64,000 bases of DNA from Ifrita kowaldi. Its lineage: Eukaryota; Chordata; Aves; Passeriformes; Cinclosomatidae. This document shows positions 38,301 to 48,300 of this stretch, one piece after another (positions within the stretch are counted from its first letter, which is position 1; each line of letters opens with the position of its first letter). The stretch is taken from NCBI GenBank assembly GCA_013398055.1, contig VZRS01000327.1, positions 187,625 through 251,624 of the forward strand, written 5' to 3'. The notes beneath the pieces were generated by a model that was not told the origin of the DNA, did not search any database, and saw only the letters and a list, made by a program, of their open reading frames with translations. Position numbers and translations under genes: made by a program.

Positions 38301-41300
38301 ATACATCAAATCCATCTGACTTTATGTATACCTGAAGCTGCTGAGTGAACAATCCACCTATTTTAGCTCCAATACCACATGGTACCTGAGCAATACAGCC
38401 CTACTCTACAGGTACACTTCATCTCCCAAATTCCAACCTCCCATCCCCACAGGCACTCGCTCTGACTGAGGCTCATGCCATGGCACTGCAGAGTGATCAA
38501 GCACATATCAACATGGTAAGGTTTCACTAGTGCTTCAGTGTATAGGAAAAAGTGAAATGTAGCTTATTTGACCCCTTCCTCAGAGGCTGCATCCATCAAA
38601 GACAGCACCAAGCACACCATGGCTACAGGAGCTACAGCCCACCCACAGCTTAACTGCCTACAGCTACAACTTCCAAATTATCTCTACTGGGCTAATTATA
38701 CATTAACCAGAAAATAAGTAATTCTGTAATGTCCCTGGCAAAGCAGACTGGGGAGCAAAGTTCATGTAAGATTCCAAGCAAGGCCTCTGAATGCTAGGAA
38801 TAGGAGCTGCTCAAGAACATGGTTATAAATCACTTTTATTCCCATCAAATCCCTACAACCATTTCTGACAAGGTCCCAGCTACTGGAAGAGCCAATTCTG
38901 CTGGGTGCTGCTGGTAGCAACAGAATAGATGGACAAGCTTTCTGAAAAACTGAAATTGCTGTAGAAGGTGCCCTGACTGCCCAAAGTGCCCCCCCACTAA
39001 TTAACATCCTGAGTACAACCCATTCACATCAGAGGAGAAAACACTAGTGGAGCCTTGTGTAAATGGGTGGGTCTGCAAACCAGGGAAAATCTGAACTTGT
39101 TTCCAAGAGTAAAGCTCACGATGAATAACTCAAGAAGTGTTAATTATTCACAGATGGCCCCATCCCGCTCTCTGGGAACCAGGGCCAGCAATGAGACCAG
39201 CTCTGCTCAGTGCATAAGTGACAAGCACAGGCACCTCCATGCCCGAGCACAGGGTGGGCTTCCAGGGCTGGGCAGGGCTGCTCTCCACTGATGGAAAGAG
39301 CCAGAACAGAAAAGACCTTCAGATGCCTTCAAACCTCAGCAATTCCTATCCAGTTTCTTGCCTCTGCCAGTCCCAAAAGCTTCTGGTTTCTGCCTTCACT
39401 AAATCAGTGCCAGGGCTGGGACAGGGACTGAGCAGGGTGACACAGGTGACAGACCAGTAGCCCCAGGAGAGCCTCTGGCACTCACTCTGCCCTTTGCAGG
39501 GGCCTCGAAGTGGTGTCTGGGGTACATGCCATACCCCAGTGGCGGAGGGCAGCTCAGTGTGTCCCCAGGGAGTGGTGCTGGGTGACAACCTTGCTCAAGG
39601 GAACTAACCAGATCCTAATGCCTGCTCCTAAGGGCAAAACTGGTGCTTGTCCTTGAGCCTCTAATTCATGTTTGATCTGAGCATCATTATCTGGAATTAA
39701 AAGAGAAGTAGATTAAGTTCCAGAAAAGAATACCAATGTAATAGACCCCAGGAGCCTGCCAAGAGGAAAAGGAAACCCTGCAGCCCCTTCATCTCAGCCA
39801 AGGGATCACTCTTGACCCCACAATGACTCACATTTCCACTTGCTCACCCTTACACTTACAGCCCCTTTCTGACACCATCCTGGCCCAATGATCACCTGTG
39901 GACACATCCACTTTTCCCCATTATCTCCATTTTAAGACCATGCAAATGACTCAGTCTGGGATTCTCTGTTCCCAGAGTTCCTCATGTCCTCACAGACCAA
40001 GTAACACAGGTGCTAAGCTGGCATCTCCCACTTCCCTTCAAGCAGCAATAACAACAGGATTTAATGCAACTGAACAAATCAAATTAAGTCTCCAGCACTT
40101 AATCCTGTACCATCAAGTTCTGCTCTTCAACTGAGTTCTTGAACTGAAGCTGTTTCTTCACTGAGCTCTTCTGATGGCATGTCCTGGCTTGTCTTTCCTA
40201 ATACAGAGAAAAATGTTGGGTACAAAAATAAGCATCTCAAATTTATCTAAACTGCCTCTTTTCAGCATTTCAACAGTGCCTGTTTTCCTTGTTTTGAAAC
40301 CAAATTCTGCATTTTTTCCAAACGTCCATGACAATTTTGAAACAAAACAAGTATCCTTCTTTTCCATCTGGTTTACAGATGGGAACCTGGCACTTGGTTT
40401 CCATCTCTGAATGTGCTATTGCCTCTCTGGCATGCCCCAGGTCCTAAGGCAAACCCCACTGCTGCGTCCCATCCGAATCCTGCACAGAATGCTATGTTTG
40501 GCATCTGCCAACATAAATTACTTACCGTTCATTAAGAAGAATCACATTTCTCCTCCTTTTGCTTCATTCTCCCAGAGCAAGCACTGACTCCAAAATAGAG
40601 ATGACAAGTTCATAGACACCCCAGAATAAACTGACCTCCCTCTGGCAGTGAGAATGGCATTGACTGCGTCAGTGGTGGCCACCAGGCACCCAACACACAG
40701 CTGTGCCAGCCCATGGGTTACGGCCGGGCAAGTGGGCAGCACAGGCTGCTGCTTCAGTTTGCCCATGGACAGGAGCAGGGCAAGCTTCCCATGCACCCCC
40801 GCCTTGATTTGAGATTGCGAGGGATCTCCAGCGACTGAGTAGACTGTCAGCACAAATGGCAAGTGTCACGTGTGCCAGTGACTTCCCTTTGAGCAGGTAA
40901 CAGGAGGCTGACATCCCCTGCCCACATCCTGCCTGCCTGGCATATGGCTGAGCCCATGTCTGCATACCCCTAGCACAGTGTCCTGTGTCCTCAGGGCACA
41001 GACCCCTCACCTCATCATCAGAACCTTTCCTGGCTGTGCCATCCATCGATGTTTTTTCTAGTGGCAGATGTTGCTGCTGAGTCACAGGGACTCGTGAGGA
41101 GAGTTCCACACCCATTCCCTGCCATGAACCCCGAGGGTGAGCCATCAGTGCATGAGGAGGGCGGCTCTTAGCTATCTGGGGCACCCTCGACTGAAGGACC
41201 GCGGAGCCTGCCAGTTGCCATTGCCCGGCGTGAGGGTGAGCCCGTTATTCCCTGAAACCCCTTACACAACGCAGAACAGCAGCAGCACTCTTACAGCTTC

Positions 41301-42402
41301 AGAGGAATAATTTTCCTTCTCTAACGGAGCTCCACCCTCCGTGCCAGCGTTGCAGAACAGCACGTCCCTGCGACCACACCATGTCACGGCCAGAAGACCC
41401 AAACAAGTGCTTACATGACCCGGCACCGCTGATGTTCCCACATGACATTCTGTACAAATGATGCCACTGCAGAGCCTTACAAACTGACCGGACAGCCTGG
41501 GAGTGACCACGGCACCTGACTCACACCAATCCCAGCACCGACAGCCACGGAAGCCACTAGCATTCCAGGGTGCGGGGCCAGCGAGGGTCCACTCTGCTCC
41601 TTCCCCAGCCAGGCTGATTGTGCGTTTCCCTAAACGTGTCCACGTCCCCATTCAACGCTGCACTGAGAACGAGCAATTTCACCGCATAGAAAATTTACTG
41701 GGATGGTCAGCGTGTGGCAGGAGGAAACTACCGGGCTTCTTTTTTCAGCCTCTGCTTGCCCTTCCACACAAACCTGTCTCCGAGTAAAACAAGCTGGAAA
41801 ACACAGCTGGGATGGCGAGAGCGGGCAGCTCCTTCGGCAACCCTTACACCTCGCATCCCTCCCGCTCCTCGCAGCGTCGTGCCCACCCGGACGCTTTCCC
41901 ACAGGAACTTCACCGCTGGTTCCTGCTCCCTGATCGCCGTCCCCCAAGCAGAATGACATGCCCCGGCCCCGGTAGAGCCCGGGGTAGGGGTGTCACCGCG
42001 GCCGCGCACCTCGGTGACGATGGTGGAGCGATAGACATCGCGGCTGTACTCCCAGCCGTCCAGGCACGGCTCCTGCTCCACCGCCTCCAGCTCTACGTCG
42101 GAGCCGGGTCGCAGCCCCAGCGCCGAGAAGTTGGCGAGCGCGGCCAGGCGGTAGCGGCGGCAGCGGCTCGGCGCCTCCTGCCCACCCCGCAGCTCCAGGG
42201 GGATGCTGGCGTTGCGCCACTCGCCGCTCAGGTTGGCCCCGTGGGGCACGACGCACCGGTGCTCGGGGGTGCCGGCCAGGAACACAACCGACATCCCGTT
42301 GAAGCCATTGGGAATGATGCTGGCGCTGAGCAGAAAGAAGACGAGGCGCTGGAAGCGGCCCCACTCGCCCAGGAAGGCGGTGGCCGCGTCGTAGTCGCGC
42401 AT
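20282..42402 (-). CDS. SLC22A4: SLC22A4 (OCTN1) gene, complete coding span, 10 exons
   Basis: Coding exons, 5' to 3' on the minus strand: 42402-42010, 35953-35850, 34200-34046, 30421-30250, 28314-28188, 26254-26154, 25167-24953, 24293-24111, 21667-21532, 20357-20282. They join in frame to 1662 nt, 553 residues plus stop; human OCTN1 has 551. All introns are GT-AG. The product is a twelve-helix major-facilitator transporter of the plasma membrane; the family exports or imports ergothioneine, organic cations and carnitine. Visible hallmarks are the large glycosylated first loop, the SDRFGRK loop after helix 2, GTEILGKS at 218-225 and ESPRWL at 279-284. SLC22A4 rather than SLC22A5 is chosen from NGMSVVFLAGTPEHRC in exon 1, LFRTRNIA in exon 6, the OCTN1-like tail ending ITPL, and its place next to PDLIM4. 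Introns 4-9 show no features beyond splice sites. Confidence 0.95.
21532..21667 (-). CDS. SLC22A4: SLC22A4 exon 9: helix 12
   Basis: 136 nt, beginning (G)AYDRFLPYILMGSLT and ending FEQMLKVK plus TG of codon 529 before donor GTAAGG. It encodes helix 12 (about 489-509) and the start of the cytoplasmic tail with PESYGNPLPES. Codon 505 is isoleucine and aligns with human OCTN1 leucine 503. Confidence 0.95.
21943..22020. repeat. T/G-rich low-complexity tract
   Basis: Runs of T broken by G (GTTTTTTTGCTTGTTTGTGG and similar) in SLC22A4 intron 8, simple sequence about 80 nt long. Confidence 0.8.
24111..24293 (-). CDS. SLC22A4: SLC22A4 exon 8: helices 10 and 11
   Basis: 183 nt, codons 423-483 plus one base. 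It reads LNVLSVGLVMLGKFGITAAF, then the conserved ELYPTLVRNMAVG segment, and ends PYFVYL(G) before donor GTGAGA. The ELYPT..RN segment is the second MFS/SLC22 signature, between helices 10 and 11. Confidence 0.96.
24953..25167 (-). CDS. SLC22A4: SLC22A4 exon 7: helices 7-9
   Basis: 215 nt, finishing W351, then FFTSVGYFGLSLSTPDWHG, and ending LVPA(E) before donor GTACCA. It encodes most of helix 7, helix 8 (about 374-394, CFLSAVIEVPAYVIAWLL) and helix 9 (about 407-427). PRRY between helices 8 and 9 is conserved in OCTNs. Confidence 0.95.
26154..26254 (-). CDS. SLC22A4: SLC22A4 exon 6: intracellular loop end, start of helix 7
   Basis: 101 nt, codons 318-350 plus two bases of W351. It begins MQDSKPQQQQKAILLDLF and continues RTRNIATITIMSLLLW. 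LFRTRNIA is OCTN1-like; human OCTN2 reads LLRTWNIR. This loop is two residues longer than in human OCTN1, as I recall that sequence, because of a glutamine run, and this accounts for the 553 versus 551 residue total. Confidence 0.93.
28188..28314 (-). CDS. SLC22A4: SLC22A4 exon 5: PESPRWL motif and cytoplasmic loop
   Basis: 127 nt, codons 276-317, with acceptor TTACAG and donor GTATGT. The exon holds the SLC22-family string IIPESPRWLISQGR just after helix 6, then the first part of the large intracellular loop (EAEAIIRKAAKINGI). It ends on a codon boundary. Confidence 0.95.
30250..30421 (-). CDS. SLC22A4: SLC22A4 exon 4: helices 5 and 6, GTEILGKS motif
   Basis: 172 nt starting with the second and third bases of G218, then TEILGKSVRILFSTLG, and ending with TG of W275 before donor GTGAGT. 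The GTEILGKS string at 218-225 is the putative nucleotide-binding motif annotated in human OCTNs; whether it binds ATP is unproven. Helices 5 and 6 are about 233-253 and 258-278. Confidence 0.96.
30422..34045 (-). other. SLC22A4 intron 3
   Basis: About 3.6 kb. It contains a small degenerate GRCARYGGY-type minisatellite (about 32964-33034) and a short (AT)n run near 33299-33311. The plus- and minus-strand frames here overlap each other and look non-coding. Confidence 0.55.
32964..33034. repeat. Degenerate minisatellite (AGCAATGGCGAC-like)
   Basis: About six imperfect copies of a 9-12 nt unit such as AGCAATGGCGAC / AGCAGTGGCAACGGTGAC in direct array. Confidence 0.6.
34046..34200 (-). CDS. SLC22A4: SLC22A4 exon 3: helices 3 and 4
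   Basis: 155 nt, beginning FGRKNILFLTMAVQTGF and ending SNYVVAFIL(G) before donor GTATGA. It encodes helix 3 (about 173-193) and helix 4 (about 198-218). The VVAFILG ending matches OCTN1; the paralogous exon at 5313-5467 reads VAAFVLG as in OCTN2. Confidence 0.96.
35850..35953 (-). CDS. SLC22A4: SLC22A4 exon 2: helix 2 and start of the MFS loop
   Basis: 104 nt, codons 132-165 plus two bases of R166. The exon begins WNLVCEDDWKAPL after acceptor TTGCAG and ends LSD(R) before donor GTAATG. It carries loop cysteine C136, helix 2 (about 143-163) and the first half of the MFS signature GQLSDRFGRK (161-170), which is completed by exon 3. Confidence 0.96.
35954..42009 (-). other. SLC22A4 intron 1
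   Basis: About 6.1 kb, the longest SLC22A4 intron, as in mammalian OCTN genes. It has moderate GC content and no repeat or exon that I can recognise. CpG content rises only toward exon 1. Confidence 0.6.
41930..42402 (-). promoter_or_regulatory. CpG island over SLC22A4 exon 1
   Basis: Dense CpG and GC content covers exon 1 and the first part of intron 1, including a NotI-like GCGGCCGC around 41998-42005. This is typical of an OCTN promoter-proximal CpG island. Its upstream half is cut off at the N at 42404. Confidence 0.6.
42010..42402 (-). CDS. SLC22A4: SLC22A4 exon 1: start codon, helix 1 and large extracellular loop
   Basis: Codons 1-131, exactly 393 nt, ending GTCACCGAG before donor GTGCGC. 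The start MRDYDAATAFLGEWG is the conserved OCTN amino terminus, so the ATG at 42400-42402 is secure. Helix 1 is about residues 21-41. The extracellular loop has three N-glycosylation sequons at N57, N64 and N91, at the same positions as in human OCTNs, and the loop cysteines C50, C81 and C113. The exon is very GC- and CpG-rich, unlike all later exons, as expected at a CpG-island promoter. An ambiguous base two nucleotides upstream of the ATG hides the 5' UTR. Confidence 0.95.
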
Positions 42403-42403
42403 G

Positions 42404-42404
42404 N
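42404..42404. other. Ambiguous base, probable collapsed assembly gap upstream of the SLC22A4 start codon
   Basis: A lone N lies one base upstream of the SLC22A4 ATG. GC-rich exon 1 ends here and AT-rich sequence (CTTTTTATATTCCC) starts at once. The 5' UTR and promoter are therefore probably missing. Confidence 0.7.
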
Positions 42405-43431
42405 CTTTTTATATTCCCATCTCCTATCCTCTTACTATTCCTGCTCTACACGTGACTCTGGCTTTGCCTGCAGTCGGATACGTGGATAGCTGTCAAAGCC
42501 ATTTCAGAAATCTGAACAACGCTGTCATCTTCTGAAATAACTCAGAGGGCACTCAGAAACCCGGTGATGTCTAAAACAAGCACAGTGCTTGCCCTGCTCG
42601 GACAATACGTCTCCCTGGAGGTGTGAGCAGGGCGAGCTGTGAGCAGGGCGCCCGTGTCAGGCTGTGCCCAGACGAGGATTCCCGTGCCGGCCATAGGCGA
42701 GAGCGGGCTGGAAAGTATCGCTCCAGCAGAGATCACAGAGGGCGACGAGGGAGTGTGGGAAGGAAGCACGGAGTGGGAGGGATGGTTCGGCAGTGCTTGG
42801 GGAGGAGAAGCAGATGGCAACATTTATCTGGCCAGGCAGCGACCTGCTGCTGCTTCAGATGTGGGATGAAGAACCCATGTCGTGGGAAGATTCAGATATC
42901 TCCTATTTGGAGAGGACATGCTCACGCCGGGTCTGGGCTACTGAACAATCTAAGCTGTCCTCATTGATAAGAGGAGGGTGGGGGCCAGTTGGGACAGATC
43001 ACGGGCTCCCAGGCAGCAGGAGGCAGCAGCAGGCACCTGCCCTGCCCTGGGGCTGTGCAAGAACCATAGTAAAGAAATGCAATGCATGCCTGCTCCCATG
43101 GGGAAATTAGGTATGTGGAGTGTCTGGTCTTAAGCATTAATGTTAATGCAATCTTAGTAATTATTCAGTCAACAGCAATATATTACAGAGGACTAATTTG
43201 CAGTGCTCAGAAATAACTGTGGTTAGGCTGCAAATTTAGCATATCAAAAGTAACTGGTAGACATTGACTCAGTAAGTAGTAGATGACGTGCTTAGGTTTA
43301 TCTGGTTTGCAGATACATCCTTAACATATTAAAATTTCACGTGTCTGACATGAAAACACCACAGCATTTTCTCTTACATTGTGAACCTGCACAAATTAGC
43401 AGTTATAGAAATCCCTCATGTTCTAGCCAGA

Positions 43432-44673
43432 TGTACTGGTTTGAAAGCAAACCAGTGAGAGACTCTAAATCAGAACTACAATTTAATAGGAAAATTAAAA
43501 ATAAATGCAGCAGTACAGAAGCACTGACAGAGACAGGATACACCCTGACACCCTGTTGGTCAGGGTGGCAGTAGCAGTCCGATTAAATGGTAGCTGCAGT
43601 CCTTCTGAAGTGATAGATGTGGTTCTGTTGAAGCAGTGATCCTGTAGAAGGGTCTGGTCTTCCTCTGAAGGTCCAGCAGCAGTTACATAGCTCTTGTCCT
43701 CTGGGAACCCAGTAGCTAATGGCTGCCTGTGGGGTTCCAAACCTCGGGTTATATCCAGATAGGAATGCTTGGTTTCTACCCCTGGGCAGAGCATCTCTCA
43801 ATGGGATGATGTAATTTTATGAGTCATGCAGTGATAGCCCATTAACAGAAGATATCCCCCGGAGGGAGTTATCAGGGATATGTCATGGGAGAGGTAAAGA
43901 ACACTGCCCACCTGGTTTTAACAGACGGTGATAGAATACATACTTTTGGCTACATCTTATATTGTAACTTAAGACACAAGCTCCGCCACAGCACCACAAG
44001 CTCCTGCTGCAATCACCATAACCCAGAGTTTTTGCTGGGTGCTTGTAGCAGGACATCCTCCTCTCTCCCATGGCTGGGGCATTTGGAAGAGAGAACTCAG
44101 GCCAGATTAATAGCCCAGCAAGGGGTCACCTCCAGGCACCCAAGAGTCTGAGCCCCAGCCCCAAGTATACATCTTGGTATGGGATCAGATGTGGAAAGAG
44201 ATAAAAGAAAATAAACATCGGTTACCAAAAGACATGGTTCTTATGTCTATGAAAGTCCACACGAATTATCACAAAGGCAGAAGTCTCTTATACACTCCTT
44301 TGGAACGTGTGAGAAGATTTCTTCCGGAAGCTTGGATGCAGCTTTGTGGTTACTTTTCCAGAAACTGAGGGAAAGGATTTTGATGTGTGCCCCTTCAACA
44401 ATCTGGTGGTAAGAAACATTGGATCCTAAGTTATATTATTCCTTAGCTAGCTGTAAATTTAATGGTACCTTTAACCCCAAGTGTACAATACTAGTATTCC
44501 CATTTGTCTCATTCCTATGTAGTAATAATCTGTTTTGAGTCTTATGTCTGTTAGTTTTGTGTCTATTAATAAATAATTCATTCTATAATAGACCGAATCA
44601 GCCATTATTAAAGAATTTGCGAATGAGAGTGGGTCTTGGGGTGCTGGCCATCTCAATAACGCGACTGCCTGCT
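43432..44673 (+). mobile_element. LTR-retroelement-derived insertion (probable solo LTR)
   Basis: Starts TGTACTGGTTTG, resembling the TGTCCTGGTTT start of avian ERV LTRs, with a perfect hairpin at 43435-43456. On the plus strand it has AATAAA at 44568-44573 near the right end. A 6-bp GCCAGA flanks both proposed edges (43426-43431 and 44674-44679), but the right end is GCT rather than the canonical CA, so the right boundary is uncertain. The interior reads like LTR sequence I associate with songbird genomes; no gag, pol or env frame is visible. Confidence 0.5.
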
Positions 44674-44919
44674 GCCAGAGGCCTGGGCAAAAGGCAGGGA
44701 CTTATTTAAACCCACATCATCCATTTATAACAGTGGTTTGCAATCCCCAGCTTGCAAACCCCACTTGTGATTCAACGTCAGGGATGCTTTAACCCAAGCA
44801 TGGAGATTATGAAAACCACATGGAAACAGTGGCCTGTGAATGGCTTGGACAGTTGTGGAGCAAATTCACTGTAGGGGAAGGACCAGTCCTCATTCTTCCA
44901 ACTGACCCTTCTGAAAGAG

Positions 44920-45325
44920 GTCAGTGCATGTGTCCAGAGAAGGGCAACGGAGCTAGGGAAGGAGCTGGAGCATAATTCTGATGAGGAGCAGCTGAGGGAG
45001 CAGGAGGGGCTCTGGAGTAGGGGAGGCTCAGCGGAGATTTTCTTGCTCTCTACAACTCCCTGAAAAGAGGAGGAAGTGAGGTGGGGGTTGGTCTCTTCTC
45101 CCAAGGAACAAGCCATAGGATGAGAGGAAATGGCCTCATGTTGCACCAGGGGAGGTTTAGGTTGGATATTAGGGAAAATTTGTTCATGACACTGGCACAG
45201 GCAGTGGTGGAGTCACCATCCCTGGAGGGATTTAACACACATGAAGATCACACATGGTGACATGGTTCAGTGGTGGGCTTGGTAGTGCTGGGGGCTTTTT
45301 GCACCAAAACAATTCTATAATTTTA
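44920..45325 (+). mobile_element. CR1 LINE 3' fragment
   Basis: Plus-oriented. Contains the characteristic CCAGAGAAGGGCAACGGAGC, CTCTCTACAACT.CCTGAAA, GTGGTGGAGTCACCATCCCT and TGGTTCAGTGGTGGGCTTGG strings, ending near an eroded TTCTATAATTTTA tail. Confidence 0.9.
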
Positions 45326-48300
45326 CCACAGCCTTATAAAACACATTTTCAGCTATTAGATGAAGAGCAGTGAGTAGGAAATGAGGTCAGGGAGAGTCCT
45401 GTAAACTGAAATCCGACACCAAGGAGCCTGCAGAGCAAAGGAGTACTTCATTATAGAGGGAGATGGAACAAATCTTTGAATGGCTGAGACACCACCTCTG
45501 GTGCAGGCACTTGGTTCTTGTGGAAGCAGAAAGCTGCACCAATAGCTGCTGCATGCTACAAGCTGCCCCTAGCTGTGGAGCAGCCCAGTGCAGTCACATT
45601 ACCCTCACCCAGTGTGACACTGTGCTACTGCTGGCATCAGAGCTCCTGCTCTGTTCCAGAGTGGGGTGGTACTGCTCACAGCAGCGCTGCTTTTTCTGCT
45701 AGGGCAAAGCTCCTTTGAAGGGATCCTCTGCTGTGGTGGGACAGCTGTGCCACCCTCCCAGTAGCCATCTTGAGAGCTGGGAATTAGAATAAACCCCCCC
45801 AAAGCCCACCTACTCAAGTGCAGTCAGCTTTCCCAAGGCTATCCACCACTCACAAAGGACTTCGGAAATTTTCCCTGGTGCAGTGTCGCTCCAGCCAGGG
45901 AAGAGACATTGCTTTGGTGCCGGTGGGGACCGGCACACACTTCCTCTGCAGCAGGAGCAGGTGCATCGAGGCAAACACGTACGTCCTGCTTCCCTGGCCC
46001 CCAGCCTTTGGGTCAGAGCTCAGTGACATGGGTCAGGGCTGCATCGGAGCAAGGAATCGCCGGAGGTCTTGCCAGAGAAGAGACGAGATGCTCAAGCCCA
46101 TCACTACGTTGCAAAACAACCTCTCCCGGAGCGATCATTGCCGGAGGTTTCCCGAAGCGCTGCCCTCTGGGTGGATTTGGATGTTCTTGCTCGGGAACCT
46201 CCCCACCACGCCGGGACTCCTCATAGAGCTGACTCTTGTCCCATCCTGCTCGAAGCCGCTGGGTATTTCAGTTTTCATCACTAGATGGAGCAGGAGACAG
46301 CACAGCGCCCGGATGGAGCTCTACCTTGCCCCATGGCCCTGCACCCAGACAGCTCCTCTGCCCCTCCATCCACTCCCACATCCTTTATAGACGCCTGCAT
46401 CCCAGGCACACCCATTTACCGCTGTCTCCCCTACACATCCCATACATTCCTCTGCACATCATGCATCCAATGCCCTCCTTTACATCCCCTGCACTCCCCC
46501 AGATGTTGGGAAAACCCTTGGGACATGCTGCCTGGGGAAGCTGGGATTCTCCTTTCCAAGGACAGAGAGGACACCTCTTGGGAGGGTCATGGGTGGCTGG
46601 TGCTGCCTAGGGACAGGGGCCCCTCCAGCCAGATTTTCCAGGGATGGTGTCCATGTCCCACTGGTGAGCCCAAGTCCTCCCAACCCATGGTCCCACAGTG
46701 CCAGCAGCTTGCAGAGGACACACTCATCACTGGCCTCCTGGAACCCTTCAGGTTTGGGAGTGAAGAACTAAGATATTTCTTCAGAAAACAGTTATTCTCA
46801 TTAATAAAGCCAAAAGCCTGAACCAGGCTTGAGCAGTATCTTTGCATAGTGAAGTGTGACCCTGTGCACATCAACTGCCCTGAAAGCAGTACTGGCCCCA
46901 GCCCAGGCCCTCCCCACTGGGCTTCCTGCAAAAGGAACGGCTTTAGGACTACTTAAAAATTCAGAATATTTAAGTGTCCCGGTAGAGAAGCTGCTCCTGG
47001 GCTGGAAGAGCTCTGAGAGTGTTTGCTGGGGAGAAACAGAGGCAAAACAACTTGCAGATAAATTTCCTTAGAATCAGGAGCAGTTTTCTGGCGTTTACTC
47101 TATGTGTAGGGAAGATTTTTTCCTCCCTAAAGAAATAAAAATAGCTTCTTTCACACATGAGAAAGGGAAGTGAGGGAACTTTTCCAGAGAGCCTCTTTCC
47201 CTCAATCCCCCTCCTATGGCACAAGACATTTATCCTCAGAGAAATGGACGGACTGAGATTGAGTTCCCGGGGCAGACAGGCAGTAACAAAAGCAAAGTTA
47301 AACCACTCCAAACAAAAGCTGCAGCAGAACAGGGGTATGATGGTGGAAATAATGCCTGGCTAAGTAGGAAACTTTAATGATGATACATGGAAAAATTTAA
47401 AACAATTAAAACTTGAATCAGTCTGGCCCTGATCCCACCTCATTTAGTTAATAAATGCTGTGCTTCATCATGGTGGAGCTCATGCCTCTTTTTTTGGAGG
47501 AGGCTCCCAGTGTTTGGCTGGTCAGAGTAGCTGCGTGGGCAGCAGAGGGTCTGGGGAGCTTCAGTGCTGCCCAGGCCCTCTGTACCCCTCCAGTCTCACA
47601 GTGAGGATCACCCCAAGGGGCTGAAGCCCCCCAGCATTAATGCCCAGGGCAGAGAGGCTGGGGATGGTGGTGGCTAAACCATGGAAACACGTGTGCATTC
47701 AAGGGTGAACAGAAAAACCACTAACTGAAGAGTCATAAGCATGTTAATTATTTGAATATGGGCACTAATTAGACATGGAGTTACACAGACCCACACTATG
47801 GAAACCTTTCCTGCCACATGCAGATCCTCAGAGATTCTGTCTTTTAAATGTTTTAGGCACATACAGACAATTTCCATATATGAACACTTGCCAAATAAAA
47901 CCTTTTAGGTTAACTATTGGAGGCACTTACCTCATATCCCTTCTGACTTTCTGATACATCAGTGATTTGAATCCCAATCAACTATTAAAACCAGACCCAT
48001 CGAGATTGAGCTACAGAAGCAAACATCCCTCTGACACAGCTGCTAACCCCAGCCTGCCCTTGCCTCCCAATCCCCCACACTCCCACCACCCAGTGGGCTT
48101 CTGTACTCCAAGGGTCAGCAATAACCTCTCCTTGGGAAGAAGGCCCAGATCACTCCAGCAGTGACAGCAGTAACACCCCCAGCACTGCAGAGCTGTGGAT
48201 CCCAGTCTGGTGACAGCCTGGGACATCAGGGGGGAAGAAGGTTCCCTTGGAGTGTCACTGTAGCTGGTCAAACATCACCAAAACCACTGATTCATCAGCC

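Noticed and set aside
1..42402. Assigning the right-hand copy as SLC22A5 and the left-hand copy as SLC22A4
   Set aside because: Exon 1, exon 6 and tail residues of the right-hand copy are OCTN1-like. The left-hand copy has OCTN2-like AAFVLG, IFYAFGYM and DPSE. Gene order agrees.
41812..42489. 225-codon plus-strand frame over SLC22A4 exon 1
   Set aside because: It is antisense to a securely identified GC-rich exon, crosses the ambiguous base and shows no domain.
44174..44368. Short frame inside the LTR-like insertion as a viral gene remnant
   Set aside because: 64 codons without any gag, pol or env motif; more simply chance within the LTR.
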